A stretch of DNA of 64,000 nucleotides from Circinella umbellata (taxonomy: Eukaryota; Mucoromycota; Mucoromycetes; Mucorales; Lichtheimiaceae): positions 310,001 through 374,000 of the forward strand of contig JAIWNF010000035.1 of assembly GCA_025093555.1 (NCBI GenBank), given 5' to 3'. Shown here in pieces: positions 24,567 through 36,733 of this stretch. The translations under genes and the position numbers were made by a program. Positions within the stretch are counted from its first letter, which is position 1. Every line of letters begins with the position of its first letter. The notes under the pieces were generated by a model. That model was not told the origin of the DNA. It saw only the letters and a list, made by a program, of their open reading frames with translations, and did not search any database.

Positions 24567-25049
24567 ATGGAAACTACAACTGTTAGTAACGCAAGCTTTG
24601 TTGCTCTCGAATCCATTGGTAAAATCTATGGCTTTTGTTATGAACAATTAAGACAAGTCAATGTTCCTGTTCCACCTCCTGAATATATTCAACAAGCCCT
24701 TTTTGGCATCTTGAATACTGTATATGGTTACGCGCCTCCAGTTTTACAACAACTTTTTCAAACACTTGCACAATTACCCATCCAAGCAAATATCGTTCCT
24801 GTTATTTTGGCATTGGCTGCTCTTTATGTTATCTATAGTGTCATTTCAGCTTTAGTACGTTCTGTTGTACGTGTCGTCATGGGATTCATTCGGTTTTCGT
24901 TAGTAGTTGCTGCTATTGCTTGTATTGCAGCCATGATTCAACAGTATTATAATATTCCAGTATTCGAAAACACGTTTGGTCAATATATGCAACATCATGA
25001 TCAAGGACCTTTGTTTACACAACAGCAACAACACCATGGATATACTTAA
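24567..25049 (+). CDS. Apq12-like nuclear envelope/ER membrane protein
   Basis: Single-exon gene of 160 aa. Two adjacent membrane segments are visible: IVPVILALAALYVIYSVISAL (about residues 77-97) and FIRFSLVVAAIACIAAMI (about 108-126), joined by a basic stretch (VRSVVRVVMG). The arrangement, a short N-terminal domain followed by a helical hairpin with R..MGFIRF, resembles the Apq12 family that affects nuclear pore assembly and membrane lipid balance; this is from memory and rests on a weak motif. The tail is Gln/His-rich. It lacks any enzyme motif. Start is the first ATG in a T/C-rich leader. Confidence in the gene is high, in the family moderate. Confidence 0.65.
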   Translation: METTTVSNASFVALESIGKIYGFCYEQLRQVNVPVPPPEYIQQALFGILNTVYGYAPPVLQQLFQTLAQLPIQANIVPVILALAALYVIYSVISALVRSVVRVVMGFIRFSLVVAAIACIAAMIQQYYNIPVFENTFGQYMQHHDQGPLFTQQQQHHGYT

Positions 25050-25403
25050 ATTGATACTCTTTCTTTTTACACTTTCACCATAACATTTTTTATATTCTCT
25101 TTTTTTTTTGCTTACATGTGTAATATTTTGTATCAAAAAGAACCCCCCCAAAAAAACAACCTGTATATCTTTCCTTCACTAAATACGCTTCCTTTTCTTT
25201 TTTTTTCTCTTTTTGCTCTTTCATTTATAAAATGTGAGTATATTTTACTTTCTTTTTTCTTTTTTCTTTTCTTTTGAACTTCTATTCAAACAATTCATCA
25301 TCATATTCTAATGATTTCTTTATATAAAAGCACATGTACCTAAAATAAATGTTATAATAAATATTTGATATATATAAATACTCATTATTATTCGTTATTT
25401 CAC
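25050..25403. other. Convergent intergenic region
   Basis: T-rich 3' flanks of the Apq12-like and ubiquitin hydrolase genes; nothing else seen. Confidence 0.6.
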
Positions 25404-26816
25404 TTACGCTTTACTATCCAAAACATCTTTTTGGAATGTTGTAGTAACATTATGATCTTCAAATCTAAACCACTATAATATAAATTATTATTATTACTCT
25501 CTGTGTTACATACACATAAACACAAACATAAATAAATATATTAATTTGTTTCCCTTACCTCTCCACGATGCTTCGAGAACATTGTATAATGACCTGTGTC
25601 TATTTTACCTTGATGATTAATGACAGCAAATAAGGTATAAAGATTTGGGTTATCTGTAGTAATACTATAAAAGTTTAAAAAAAATGAGTTAGTAAAAAAA
25701 AAAACAGTACAATACAATACTATATATAAAAGATATACTCATTTTTCTTTTTTACCTGGGATTTTTAGATTTTTGTTGCTGCTTGCCATGTGTGGTATAA
25801 GGGGTCATATCCAAATCAACAGGAAACTTGATTTTAGCTTCAATTTTACTTGCAGAAATACCATGTTCGAATCTTTTAAGTTGAAAACTAAGTACCGGTG
25901 GTAATCGTTTTACTGATAATTGTTTCGTTGCTTCCTATAATATTAACAATAAAAACGAGTATTAATATATTATATCAATCATACTTTAGTTTCTTTTTGT
26001 TTAAAAAATATATAAGTTTTTTATACATACTTGAAAAGTATTACCACATTTACTACAACTGTACTCATTTGGGCCAAGTTTTTCGGGATGTGTATACCTT
26101 TTATTTATGTATATATTTGTTTTGTTGCACGATATATATATACATACATATATATATATATTTGCTCTAGCCATTCTGCGTTTTTTTCTTTTTGTATATT
26201 TGTCTTTCTTTATCTCCCCCCCCCCTCCCCTCCTTTCTTTTTTTTCCATCTCTCGAACCATCTAGATATTTCAAATAATTTTTTTTTCTGTAATCCAAAA
26301 TTTACCTGTCAAGACAATCCATCAAAGTGTTTCCCTGCTTTAAGCGACGAATGAATAAAGCAGGATTATTACTGCTGTTAGTATGTTGTTGCGAATTAGT
26401 ATTACCGCCTGCTGCTGTTGCTACCTTGTTATTAGATGAAATCTTCTTCTTTTTTTCTACTGTTCGTAAACTAAGACTGATGTCCAGCATCGGATCCTTG
26501 GTACTTGTCACGTTACCACATTTTAAACATGTTACATTAGATTGTAAAAGTCCTGCAAAGGTTCTATGTACAATACAAGTACAATTGGTGGATAAGGAAT
26601 TACCTTCACATCCAGCGTGAAGATTATTTAAAGCACTTATAAAAAATTCATGTGCATCCTGTTGAGCATAGCCTGCAAGCTCTTTCAAGCTCATCCACAT
26701 GGAATGTAAAAATGTGCACGGACCATAAGGTTCTTTTTTTCCGGAATAAACCTAATTATATATCTTTAGTTTAATCAATCTAAATTTCTTTTAAAAAAAG
26801 AAAGAGTCGTGTGCTT

Positions 26817-26853
<37 letters not shown>

Positions 26854-28123
26854 TTATATATATTACCTGAGCAAATAAGTTATCCATTTCACAACAAAGA
26901 CAAAACTTATTATTACATCGAGTTGGATTATGCTGATCACTTAAAAAATATGCTTTTAAAAGTGGATTGTGAATAAAACTTTGGAGGATCACGTTCATAA
27001 AACAAGTATTTCCCATGTTGCATAAACCACGAAGACCTTGACATGATGGTATTGTTGAGTTTTTTATAATTGTACTAATCTCTTGACTTGTGGGCTCCCA
27101 ACTTGTATTAGCTGTTCGTACTCGTTTTCGTCGCCCTGGTAGATAAAATCCCCCACCCCCAAATACACATCCCACATATCATGTATTATATTTTCTTTTA
27201 ATTATTTTTTCTTTTTAACTATAATCATTACAAGCGGATGAAATAATATTTACGTGATTCACTTTGAATTGTTTCTTGTCGTACAATGACGTCAGTTAAT
27301 TCGTTGTCATAGACATAATCACCACATTCATTACAATAAAGAGTTCTATGATTAAAATCCATCGCTAGATGAAATTGACAACATCCCCCCCAACAATCAT
27401 TTTATGTTAGTAACATTTATCCCATTCAAAATTCTTTATCCTTCTTTCTTTAGTTTATATTACCAAACACATGGTGTTTTTCTCGCATATGATCTTGGAT
27501 ATGTCCTTTACGCCAACATCCCATGTGTACACAATGTAAACATACATGTAAACGTGATAATGGATCAAGACATGTTGAACATTGTGGAAGTGAAAGCTAC
27601 AGGATTATAAAACCATTAGAATGTATGTATATATAATCGGTAAATCAAAAAAAAAATGAATCGTTTCGTGTTAAGAACCATATACAAAGGATTAAACTTT
27701 ATATACCTCTTTATATTGTTTTCGTTTTCTATCGCTTGTATTGATATTATGTAATTGTTTTCGACTTTTATGCCATGCAAGTGAGTATCGTACAAGGGAA
27801 CGATAGCTATTAAATAAATCCCACCGATCATCATCGTCAATAACAACTTCATCGTCTAAAACTCGTCGACGTTGTTTTTTAAATTGTGCCAAGTGTTTAC
27901 AACCGGATGTAACAAGCGATGAGTGTTGCTCTTTATGTTTTTCACCAGAAAACTCGAGTTGATTGTTAGGATTATGCAATATATCATAAGCGGTTGTTTG
28001 AGGGTTACGATGGGTGGACGAAGGAAAGGTATCCGGGAAACTGGGTGACGATGGTGAAGATAACGAGGATACAGGTGAATCTGTTAATCCGAGGAATTGT
28101 TGATGAGGTGATAAACTCGACAT
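25404..28123 (-). CDS. UBP8: Ubiquitin C-terminal hydrolase, Ubp8/USP22 type (SAGA module)
   Basis: Deubiquitinase that in the SAGA complex would remove ubiquitin from histone H2B. Exons (minus): 28123-27707, 27596-27464, 27364-27254, 27135-26867, 26751-26306, 26097-26031, 25934-25756, 25664-25559 and 25472-25404; 598 aa. An N-terminal Zn-UBP finger is present (CKHL, CSTCLDPLSRLHVCLHCVH, GHIQDHMREKHH, CNECGDYVYD). The USP core begins GLRGLCNMGNTCFMN with catalytic Cys265, has YAQQDAHEFF, two CxxC pairs (CLKCGN, CSKCGN), and the His box DTGHYTMF (His566) with FEDHNV (Asp582). The N-terminal 100 residues are Ser/Pro-rich and disordered. Start was set at 28123; a longer in-frame ATG at 28240 seems less likely. 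An Asn/Gln/Ser insertion interrupts the core near 26380-26450. Confidence 0.9.
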
Positions 28124-29131
28124 GGATATGATGTTATTGTTGTTGTTATGATTGAAAGGCGGGAGTGGGGTGGTGGAAAAGGAAATAAAAAAAGAGTATG
28201 AAGGGCAAAAAAAAAAAGAAGAGTTAGTATGTGCACACAAAAAAAAAAAGTCCAGTCAAGAAGTTGCTGTTGCCGAAAAAAACAAAAAGCAATGTTTTTA
28301 GATGCCGCATAACATAGGAAACGAAACCCAAAAAAAAAAAACCTTTTTGTTTGTTATTCATGAGATACTTTCTATTTGCCTTTTTTACTTAACAACAAAG
28401 CGAGAATTGTTCTCTTTTTTGCTTCGTCTGGAATGTTATGCTGAAGACGTGACTCTTCATCATACACTATAGCAAAAGAAAGAGATGAGCTGCGCATTTG
28501 TCATATTTAGCTATCATGTAACTAAAAATAATAACAGAACAACGTTGTAAGACATAAGTCTCCTAACTGATTATATAAATATTTTACAATTTGAGATGAT
28601 ATTGCTATATAAAAGTTTACGACTGACTATGCTGCAACTGTATTTATTCATGCTGAGCTCATTTTATTGTTGTCTGCATAAAATAATTAAACATAACATA
28701 CGTACTTCCAAGAATACGAATATGTACACTTAGGGAATATATATTCCAGAAAAAGTCCAACTCCGGGATAGCTATTCCCAACTTAATCAGTTGGAAGTTT
28801 TTTGGAAGTTAGTTTGAAAGTTTTTTGGAAGCTTTCAGTAAAAAATGGAAGTAGACATATCCAGTAAGCAATCATAGAACAAGGATATAAAATAGATAAT
28901 CAAATAGAGAATCACAATAGTTAAATTCATCTTATTACGCATGATATTCATGGGCTGTCAATATTTTATTTATTTGAACATATATAACTAATATAAAAAT
29001 GTACCAGGGATAGCTGAAGAGAAAGCGATCATTTCTTTGGTACTACTTTTTTTTCTTCTGCGTCTTATTGTTTCTACTTGTTGTTGGGCTGCTTATTGAT
29101 GAAATATCTTCTTCGCGCGCTTGTTTGTTGA
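28124..29131. other. Intergenic region
   Basis: No gene seen. Near 28795-28830 the motif GTTTTTTGGAAG is repeated. The right part is the 3' side of the acidic-tail gene. Confidence 0.55.
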
Positions 29132-30289
29132 TCACTGTCGCGTTTGTCTTAATGGAAGATTTTTTTTACATGTTTTGTTTTCTGCTGGTTTAAGCCTTAA
29201 TTCGATAGCCTTTTCTTTATCAACTTCTTCAAAGGTTTGCTCTTCGCCAACGTCTTCAATGTCTTGTTCCTTGCCAACATCGCTTTCATGATTTTGTTCT
29301 TCGTTGATATCGTCTTTAAAGCTCTGTTCTTCGTCAATACCTTCTTCATCATCGCTATCTTCGCTACCATTATTCTTATCTTCATCGTCATTACTTTTAT
29401 TATTATCTTCATCTTCGTCGTCATCCATTTCATCATTCTCATCATATTTATAATATTCATAATCATCAGAATCATTATCACTTGTAATGCTAGCAGTACT
29501 CGTGCTGTCATTTTGATACTTGTTATTTTGTTGTTGGCGTTTTAAGCATTCTTGGGTACTCTTTGATTTATTACTATCTACCATCAGTTAATAAAATTAT
29601 CGAGAAAAGTCGTTAATATGTTTTATAAGAGTCACTTAATCAAGATTGTGCCTAGATGTACCAGTGCGAGGCACCCACTTTAAAATACACATATCCTATC
29701 GAACCATATATGTAATTAACTGGCAAAGAAAAGAAACAGCATTATCTCTCACGAAAGGACGAAAAGGGTGAATAAAAAGAACCCGAAAAAAGAAACAAAG
29801 GAAAAGAAATGAGAAAAGATCACACTATCAGTACATAACATTTATCAATATAATATTACTTTACCATTTTGAGAGTTTTTTTGTTGAATATATCCTGGTA
29901 CCGACTTCCATTTTTTTTGACAATATTACTCGTGCACCCCAGAAACGAGAACAAGCCCCTAATGGAATATGCGGATTTGCAACTACTTGAAGCTTCTCCA
30001 GCAAACACCGATGATACTTTATAATATATAACGAATCTCCCCATTTGATACTGCTATGAACTTTCTTCTTTGCTTTAAAACGCCTGAGAATAGGCTCATA
30101 GAGCGCCATCCCATGCCTTGCTTGGGATCTAACCCTTCCTTGAGGTAACGGTGGAATATTTCGTTTTCTTCGGTATTCTTCAATTAACCACATATATAAA
30201 TCCAATGAGTGTTGCTTCGGTATTACTTCTATCTCCCCTGTATCCTTGTTTTTTCTTGTATATGTTGATTTATCAATAACACGGTCCAT
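29132..30289 (-). CDS. Orphan two-exon gene with basic N-terminal region and highly acidic tail
   Basis: I do not recognise a characterised family. Exon 1 (30289-29865) encodes MDRVIDKSTYTRKNKDTGEI with a later basic stretch (EEYRRKRNIPPLPQGRVRSQ) and FKAKKKVHSSIKWGDSLYII. It ends at an ATG/GTAAAG donor. A second exon (29573-29132) opens after a TAG acceptor in the correct phase and encodes an Asp/Glu/Asn-rich tail (SDDEEGIDEEQSFKDDINEE and similar units) ending in basic residues. The two exons sum to 289 codons with no stop, which supports splicing, although the intron of about 290 nt is long for this genome. The layout, a basic domain plus acidic tail next to a coiled-coil fragment, suggests a nuclear protein or a mobile-element accessory gene. 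Alternatively these are two separate remnants. Confidence 0.45.
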
Positions 30290-30314
30290 TATAGTTTTGA
30301 TGATCTACTATCAT

Positions 30315-30555
30315 TTACTGGTTTGTTTTTTGTAGTTGCTGGCTTTCAAGAATGTTAGATAAACGCTCACAAACTGTGTTGCTGGTTTTATTCCCTTTTT
30401 CTACTCGTTTGATTTTGCTTGTCAAAATTCTAAGGTCAGTATCCATTCGTGAAACAGCCATAGATAACTGAGCTATGGCATCCCTTGTGTCGTTTGCTTT
30501 ATTATTAGTATTATTATTATTTGTATTTTTATAGACTTTTTCTTCGATGAAGACA
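30315..30555 (-). pseudogene. Coiled-coil coding fragment upstream of the acidic-tail gene
   Basis: One open frame of about 80 codons ends at TAA (30315-30317). It reads AVFIEEKVYKNTNNN, then DAIAQLSMAVSRMDTDLRIL, and ends with NTVCERLSNILESQQLQK, a heptad-like coiled coil. There is no clear start. It stops only 26 bases before the ATG of the downstream gene on the same strand, so it may be an upstream exon of one ancestral gene separated by a stop or lost splice site. Confidence 0.35.
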
Positions 30556-30803
30556 GCATGGTGATAATAAAAAAAATATCAGATTGAAGAAAGAGGTACT
30601 CCGAGTTAGGATTACATATAAAAAATCTATTCATTAAAGATGTTGGCTTGATAATAAATGATATAATTAATCACAAATAAAAAAAGGTGAGATGTAAGAA
30701 GAGAAGATAGAAATTATGTGAAATGAAAGAGGATATGAAATCTATTAGTGAGTGGTGAGAATACAATTGAACCATGCGTTTTGCGTTAACTTTTTGAAAG
30801 TGT

Positions 30804-30844
30804 AAGGTCGCCTTAATGGATACACCATTAAGCCAAAAGACCTT
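30804..30844. repeat. Perfect-armed hairpin
   Basis: AAGGTC (30804-30809) and CTTAATGG (30812-30819) pair with CCATTAAG (30825-30832) and GACCTT (30839-30844), leaving a 5-base loop and a small internal bulge. Confidence 0.7.
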
Positions 30845-30900
30845 GATTATTATTATTATTATTACCAGTTATAAAAGCAAACTTCTAGAATGATTACATG

Positions 30901-30960
30901 TAGGCGAGATACGACGCTGCTTCCTAACTGCGATGGTTCTGGGTTCGACCCCCACACCAA
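30901..30960 (+). repeat. tRNA-like / SINE-like fragment with B-box
   Basis: GGTTCGACCCC near 30942 matches a pol III B-box (T-arm). Four of the five T-stem pairs can form, but no acceptor stem or proper anticodon arm can be found upstream. The 16 bases TAGGCGAGATACGACG at 30901-30916 recur exactly at 31274-31289. This fits a tRNA-derived repeat, not a functional tRNA. Confidence 0.35.
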
Positions 30961-33239
30961 CAACACGTACAAGAGTTTTGATGCCACTTCCTTGGTGGGT
31001 TTTCTCTTGGTTGATATTGTCCTCTTTCCGCGCTGTGTCTACTTGATCCCCTATCAAGTTTCTCTATTCTACGTTACTACTCTTATGGGTGCCACAAGGG
31101 CGTTAATTCGATAAATACTACCAGCAAAAATCTAGCTTAATATCTTTCATTATTTAATTCATCTTGTATTGTATGCTTTCTCTTGTAATCTCAATCAAAG
31201 TACCGCAAATAGCCGGCCAATTTGCCTATAGGACACAGGCCACTTAGTGCTATAAAATAAAAAATGTTTGAACTAGGCGAGATACGACGTAAATATTGTG
31301 AAAGTGGAATATTGGTTACGGCCGAAAGTATTTTATATTTGGTATGTTAGTTCCCTAATAAAATCCGACTTCCAATTAACAGTTGATTAAAAAAAATTGC
31401 GTTGTACGTAAATAAAGTTACAATTTATAGTAAAGATAACAAAATATATTATAATTCTTTTTTATCAGAAGAAAACGAGTACAGTAGTAACAAAATCGTA
31501 TTCGGTTCGGTAGCGACGCATTTGTTACATTCACATCCTGGGTTTAAACCAAAAGTCGCGCTACTATGTACAGGATTTTTCCTATGATTTGGCACGACAG
31601 CAACCAAAAGAAAAGCAACCAAAAGTCGTGCCATCCTGGGGTCGTGCCATCCCCCCATAATTTGTCTCCGCTGTCTTCGATTATGCCTTACTATCCTGCC
31701 GTTCTCAATAACTGCCCATTGATACTTGATATTATGACATATGGGCTTCATAATGATAAGATCACTTTTGTGTATAGATGATATATTATTCTTATTTATC
31801 AGGTAATACATAATGAATATCTTTTACTCAAACCTTCTGTACCAATGTAAGTGATACTTTTGGTTAATGAAAGTACATGATATATGCATGTTTACTTGAC
31901 TTATACATTATTACAATTCCAAATACTGTATGATTTTTGGGAAATAGTTTATCTTATAAATACATATTTAGTCTCCTTCATCTTTTTTTAATAGTTATTG
32001 TGCCTATTTTATTTATGTTTTTTTTACTACTAACATTTATATTTTTTCTTTTCTTTAGTAAAAGGATTTAATCAGCTTTCGCATTATTTATCATTTTATT
32101 TCACCCCTATTATAATTTCGCACTTTATTTATAAAATATAAATGTACAATATTTTTATTTATGTGCTTTTAACAAGTGAATAAGGTAAACCATTATCATT
32201 ATACTCCTGGACCAAAAAGAAAATTATTCAAAACGAAACAATAGCACCAGCTTTTTTAACGTCATTATATGTCGGAAAGTATTTTTTATGCAAAGGTACA
32301 ACTTACAGGGCAGGCTAGTAAGGAAGGATTGATCGCACGACAGCAGGATGGCACGGCTTTTAGTACCTGCCTGAATTCACGGATTCTTGTCGGGCTTCTC
32401 TTTTGTGAGGACGTGTGCGCAAATAGACCTGCCCTTTTTTCATCTCAAACAAACAAAACAAAAAAAAGCTTTCTATCAATCATGTCATCTCAACTGTTAC
32501 TCGAAAATTAATCGGCGGTTATGCGATTAATGAAGGACTATCTTAGCAATAATAACGATATCAACATGGAACACAGCCACTCTTGTAAAAGCAGTACTTG
32601 ATCACCGCCGTTGTCGATGACATTTCTCTCTTTTTTAAATTGTTGTAACATGCATACCGTTACCCAATTTTTTTTTCTCTTTCCTCATATATATTATCTC
32701 CAATATTAGTATAATCCCCATTATAAATAACATTATTATTATTTTTATCTCTTTCATTATCATTATTATTACTGATTATAGTCACATGTTATCATCAAAG
32801 ATTCTTATTATAGTATAAAAAACCCATTGTGCCATTTTATTGGATCCCACTTTTGATTCTTTTCGCAATTGCTCCTTTTTACAAGAGCAATTGCAGAATA
32901 TTACAGAAGCTATTGGTTATTTTTACAAAAGCAAGTAGTATAAGTACTTGTCCTTTTCCCACCTTCAATTTTTTTCTTCAGTTCTATTTTTCTTTATTTT
33001 CTTGTCTTTAAATAAATTATCTTTCGTAAATAAAATCTTTATATCATAATCGAATTCTTTCTTTTGTTAATTTTATTAAGACTTTTCTTTTTGTGGTTTC
33101 AGACGTAACATTCCTGAATATTAGAACTCCCACATACCATTTATCTATAATTATTAAGTTAATTATAACCTTTGCTATATTTTCTTAACATAAACCATAT
33201 CAATTTCACATAACGAAGCTCTTTATTACGACAAGTAAC
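30961..33239. other. Accessory region with short repeats, no gene supported
   Basis: Short reading frames exist but lack coding character. Short direct and inverted repeats of a GTCGTGCCATCC motif occur at 31591-31652, and related bases (GGATGGCACG) at 32345-32354. AGGGCAGG (32307-32314) is inverted at 32428-32435. These look like relics of small mobile elements. Confidence 0.4.
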
Positions 33240-35037
33240 GCTTCATTGTATAATATTGCTCTTCAACAATTTGCTGAGGATTCAACAAATACCAGTAAGC
33301 AAATAGTTGCTCAACGTCGCATTATGTTCGTGGAACGTATTCAAGAAACTCTGGTTATCAAAGATTTGTTTCAAGCACAGTTGTTAGAGGATATTCGACA
33401 AGCGGTGCCACAGTAGCAGCAACTCAATTAGTACAAGGAACATCAATATTGGAAAATAATGATATCTCAACAACAAAAGTTGATTGTGCGATAACTGTTT
33501 CAAGAAACGGTTGTTCTCTTAATCGACAAATATGGCGAAAATGGGGTCTTCGATCTCACTAGAACCAAGCTCTCGAATTGCTACAAAGTTTTACCGGCTA
33601 TCAGGAAGCATTACCGAATGGGTCTTAAGGCAACAGCAACTTTGGAAGAAAGACGCGTTTTAAGGGCTTTTGCGGCATACAAGTCATCCAATGACGTTGA
33701 GGAACTTTTGGGAAAATTATATACTGGTTCTAGTGTTAACAATAATTTCCGTTATTTGCGCACCGCGATGAGCAGCTTGGCTGCCTAAAGAATTGCTGGA
33801 TAAGAATGAAGGCTGGATGAGGCAAAACTTGTACTCTACGATATTCGATCGATTATTCCTATTTCATCCGCATTTTATTACAGAACGCAGCGAATGTTAT
33901 TCAGCAGTTGTAGAAGAGCTTTGCGTCGATGATGAATCCGTTTGTAATAGCGCGTGACCAACTATTTTATACTTACAATTGGGTTCATCAGTCAGTATGA
34001 TGAAGCGTAATTAGAGAACAAATACGTAGAAAGAGAAGGACTCGAGAATATATATACGAATAAAAACGATTACTGTTTCCTGGTTGTCAGGAAATCCTTT
34101 ATTTATATACGTCGAAATATCAGGGGCCATATTAATGTCAATGACCAACATTTCTATATAGAATAACTATCCTAGTATTTCTATATCCAACCATGCGCTC
34201 AACTATGATATCGTCTACCCTTAGTATTCCGTGGATAAGCATGTAGATATACAACCTTATGGTTGAATATATCGTTGTAATGGTCTTACACCATTACACC
34301 ATTGCACGTCAACGCGTCGATTTTATCCTACAATCATCTAACAATGGATCTGACTATTGTAGTGCTGAAGAAAAAGCAGAAGGAAAAATTGATGCCAAGG
34401 ACTATAAGAAGGAAAAAGTATTACAAAGAGGGATGATTGATTTATGGGCCAAACGATTGTTACGGTCACACAACTTGCGGGCATGTTGGAAACTATGACT
34501 TGTCAATGGAATGATAGACGTCTTCACATTTATGCCACTCGATTGATTACACCTAACCACTACTTGGTATACCAGAAATTGAACTTGACTATTCCCAGTG
34601 ATCAATATCATTGTATAATTTCCAGTCATTCCATCCTTACCTTGTTATCATTGATGCATGAAGCTACCATGAACTACATCCGGACGTCAACGATGATTTA
34701 AGAGATTCACCAACTGAACGTGGAAAAATTGAATATTATAACATATGATAATGATATTGCTTCTCAAATTGATAGTCAAGAAGATGTGGAAGTTGAAAAC
34801 CAATTTGATGATAAGGACAGTACTCCGAAACCAGCATTAACAGAGAAGGAGGTTGAAGATATAGTTGTGATGTGTCAAGATTGCTCTTATCCGGAAGAAT
34901 TGATGGTAATGGATAATTGGGAAGCTTTCATTATTGATGATTGTGATCCGAATAATCAATTATTATCCAATAAGAAGAGAAAATCCTCGGTTAAATTTAG
35001 TATAATATATAATAATAATCTATACCATAAAAATTAG
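33240..35037 (+). pseudogene. Decayed coding region of a lineage-specific family, copy 2
   Basis: Several plus-strand segments keep protein-like sequence but change frame and hit stops. Near 33250: SLYNIALQQFAEDSTNT and VAQRRIMFVERIQETLVIKD, ending at TAG. From 33521: DKYGENGVFDLTRTKLSNCY and RRVLRAFAAYKSSNDVEELL, ending at TAA. Near 33815: EGWMRQNLYSTIFDRLFLFH and ERSECYSAVVEELCVDDESV. Near 33937: NPFVIARDQLFYTYNWVHQS. In 34259-34498: FILQSSNNGSDYCSAEEKAE. In 34444-34701 (next frame): GMLETMTCQWNDRRLHIYAT. At 34720-35037: an acidic stretch. The order and spacing suggest one ancestral multi-exon gene. I associate these motifs with widespread Mucorales hypothetical proteins, from memory. No function is evident. 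Confidence 0.5.
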
Positions 35038-36733
35038 TTAGGCTGTATTTCTTACAGAGAAACCCCGTTATTTTCAAACTTACATCTCCCATTTTTGGTA
35101 TTAAAATAAAGGGAATGTGAAAACCATCGGGACTATATATAGTTCATTACTTCTAAGGGAAGGTTAATGGTATTAAGAGATACTGCATATATACATAGCA
35201 CTGATAATGCTTTTTATTTCGCTTATAAGGCTAAATTTAAAATATAGTAAATATGTATATTACTATAAGATACGTTTTTATCTGTTGCACAGAAGCATAT
35301 AATAGATTTTGTATATGAACTATGCTTAATATTACACAGGAAAACATATATGTACACTACAATATTCCTAATAATTATATGATTACTGTATATATGTTAC
35401 TTATTATAGTGAGCCGAACTTTGTTGGTATTTATGTTTCCGTTTCGTTTGTGTACTATTGTGAAACTTTTATTATTATGTAACGTGCTCATATATTAAAT
35501 GTAAGTAATTTTCATAATCTTAGAAAAATTTAAGTATTACTCAGGAAAAGTATCAGGTATAGATACAAACTTTTATTACATATTCTTTACAAAATATGTG
35601 GCCTTGCATTTAATTCTCTATTTCTACTATTTACTAGTCAAATAATAATTACTTAGAAAGTAATTTTAAGATATCAAATAGCTGATAAAAGTCAATTCCG
35701 GAAACATATGCAAGTCAAACAGTATTGGTTTCATTAAATATAAATCTTTACGAACTCAAATCGCTGAAATGTGTTAAACTTCAAAATAAGTTGTCTGGTC
35801 GACATATATTTGTTAGACTAGAAAACCCTTAACTGAATACAATGATTCTTAAAGATTACTAATACAATAAAAAAATCAATGTATAATAATATAATTTTAT
35901 AAGTGATCATACCACCCTCGTTAAGGTTTCAACCCCCTGCTTGCATTGAAAGTGAATTAAATGAGAATGCGAAAATTTTATTATGTCAGTTTTTCCATTC
36001 CCTGAATTTCTGTGAAGATAATGAGGATGTGAAACCAACGAATATGAAATTAATGGGATTCCTCTGTACAATAAAAAAGGAATAGCTGGGATTTATATAT
36101 TATGTACATGTGCTGGAATTACAAGTGGGGTATTAGTTGTGATATAATAAATACAACTTGGAAGACTTGAAAAATGAAAATCATTATCATGGTGGTGGTT
36201 ATTATTTTAGGGACACTCACTACTGATGCGAGTTTTTCCCCCACGGCTTTCAAAATATTGTGGTTTACCTGTCTTTTACATAATTTCCTATCATAAATAA
36301 TTCTTATTATTGCTCTGGATGTGTTGCCAATTTAAACTAGTAAAATAAATAGCAGAAAAAAAAGCAATATAATAGTTTGTATTTACTACTACGGTGCTCA
36401 AGAAATCTATATATAAACAGAATCATACTTCTTAAGTCTTTTTATGGTACATTGATGTATGATATTCATGAATTGACTTTAAATACCATTATAGCAAAAA
36501 AAAGCATATTCTGGCTGGCATGGCAATAAATAAAAGAAAAATGAACATTATTAAATAATATAAATATATATAAAAGGTCGTTGTCATTATATAATTACAA
36601 ATTTACATGTGGCTTCAAGTATAATAGCTTATAATAATAATAGCTTAATGTGCCATTGTCCCCTTATCCAAAATATTTTTTTTGTCAATAAGAATCCAAC
36701 AACAATATCAATATCAATGAATTTATTTCAATA
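35038..36733. other. Intergenic AT-rich region
   Basis: One short frame (35903-36085, IPPSLRFQPPACIESELNEN then CQFFHSLNFCEDNEDVKPTN) has a coding-like composition and may be a further fragment of the decayed families around it. Otherwise nothing is seen. Confidence 0.4.

Noticed and set aside
28123..28240. Longer N-terminus for the Ubp8-type protein from ATG 28240
   Set aside because: The extra 39 residues are a Phe/Ser/Asn run from T- and A-rich leader DNA; MSSLSPHQQ at 28123 is a better start.
29197..29545. Hydrophobic (plus) and Met/Ile/Lys-rich (minus) frames
   Set aside because: Shadows of the GAT/GAA-rich acidic exon in other frames.
30901..30975. A functional tRNA gene
   Set aside because: The T-arm is recognisable, but no acceptor stem, D-arm or anticodon arm can be paired.
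32269..32511. 80-codon plus-strand frame
   Set aside because: It overlaps short inverted repeats, has no recognisable domain and unusual composition, so it is probably chance.
34720..35037. Separate intact 105-aa gene
   Set aside because: It directly continues the chain of decayed coding fragments, has acidic low-complexity sequence and shows no independent promoter or homology that I recognise.
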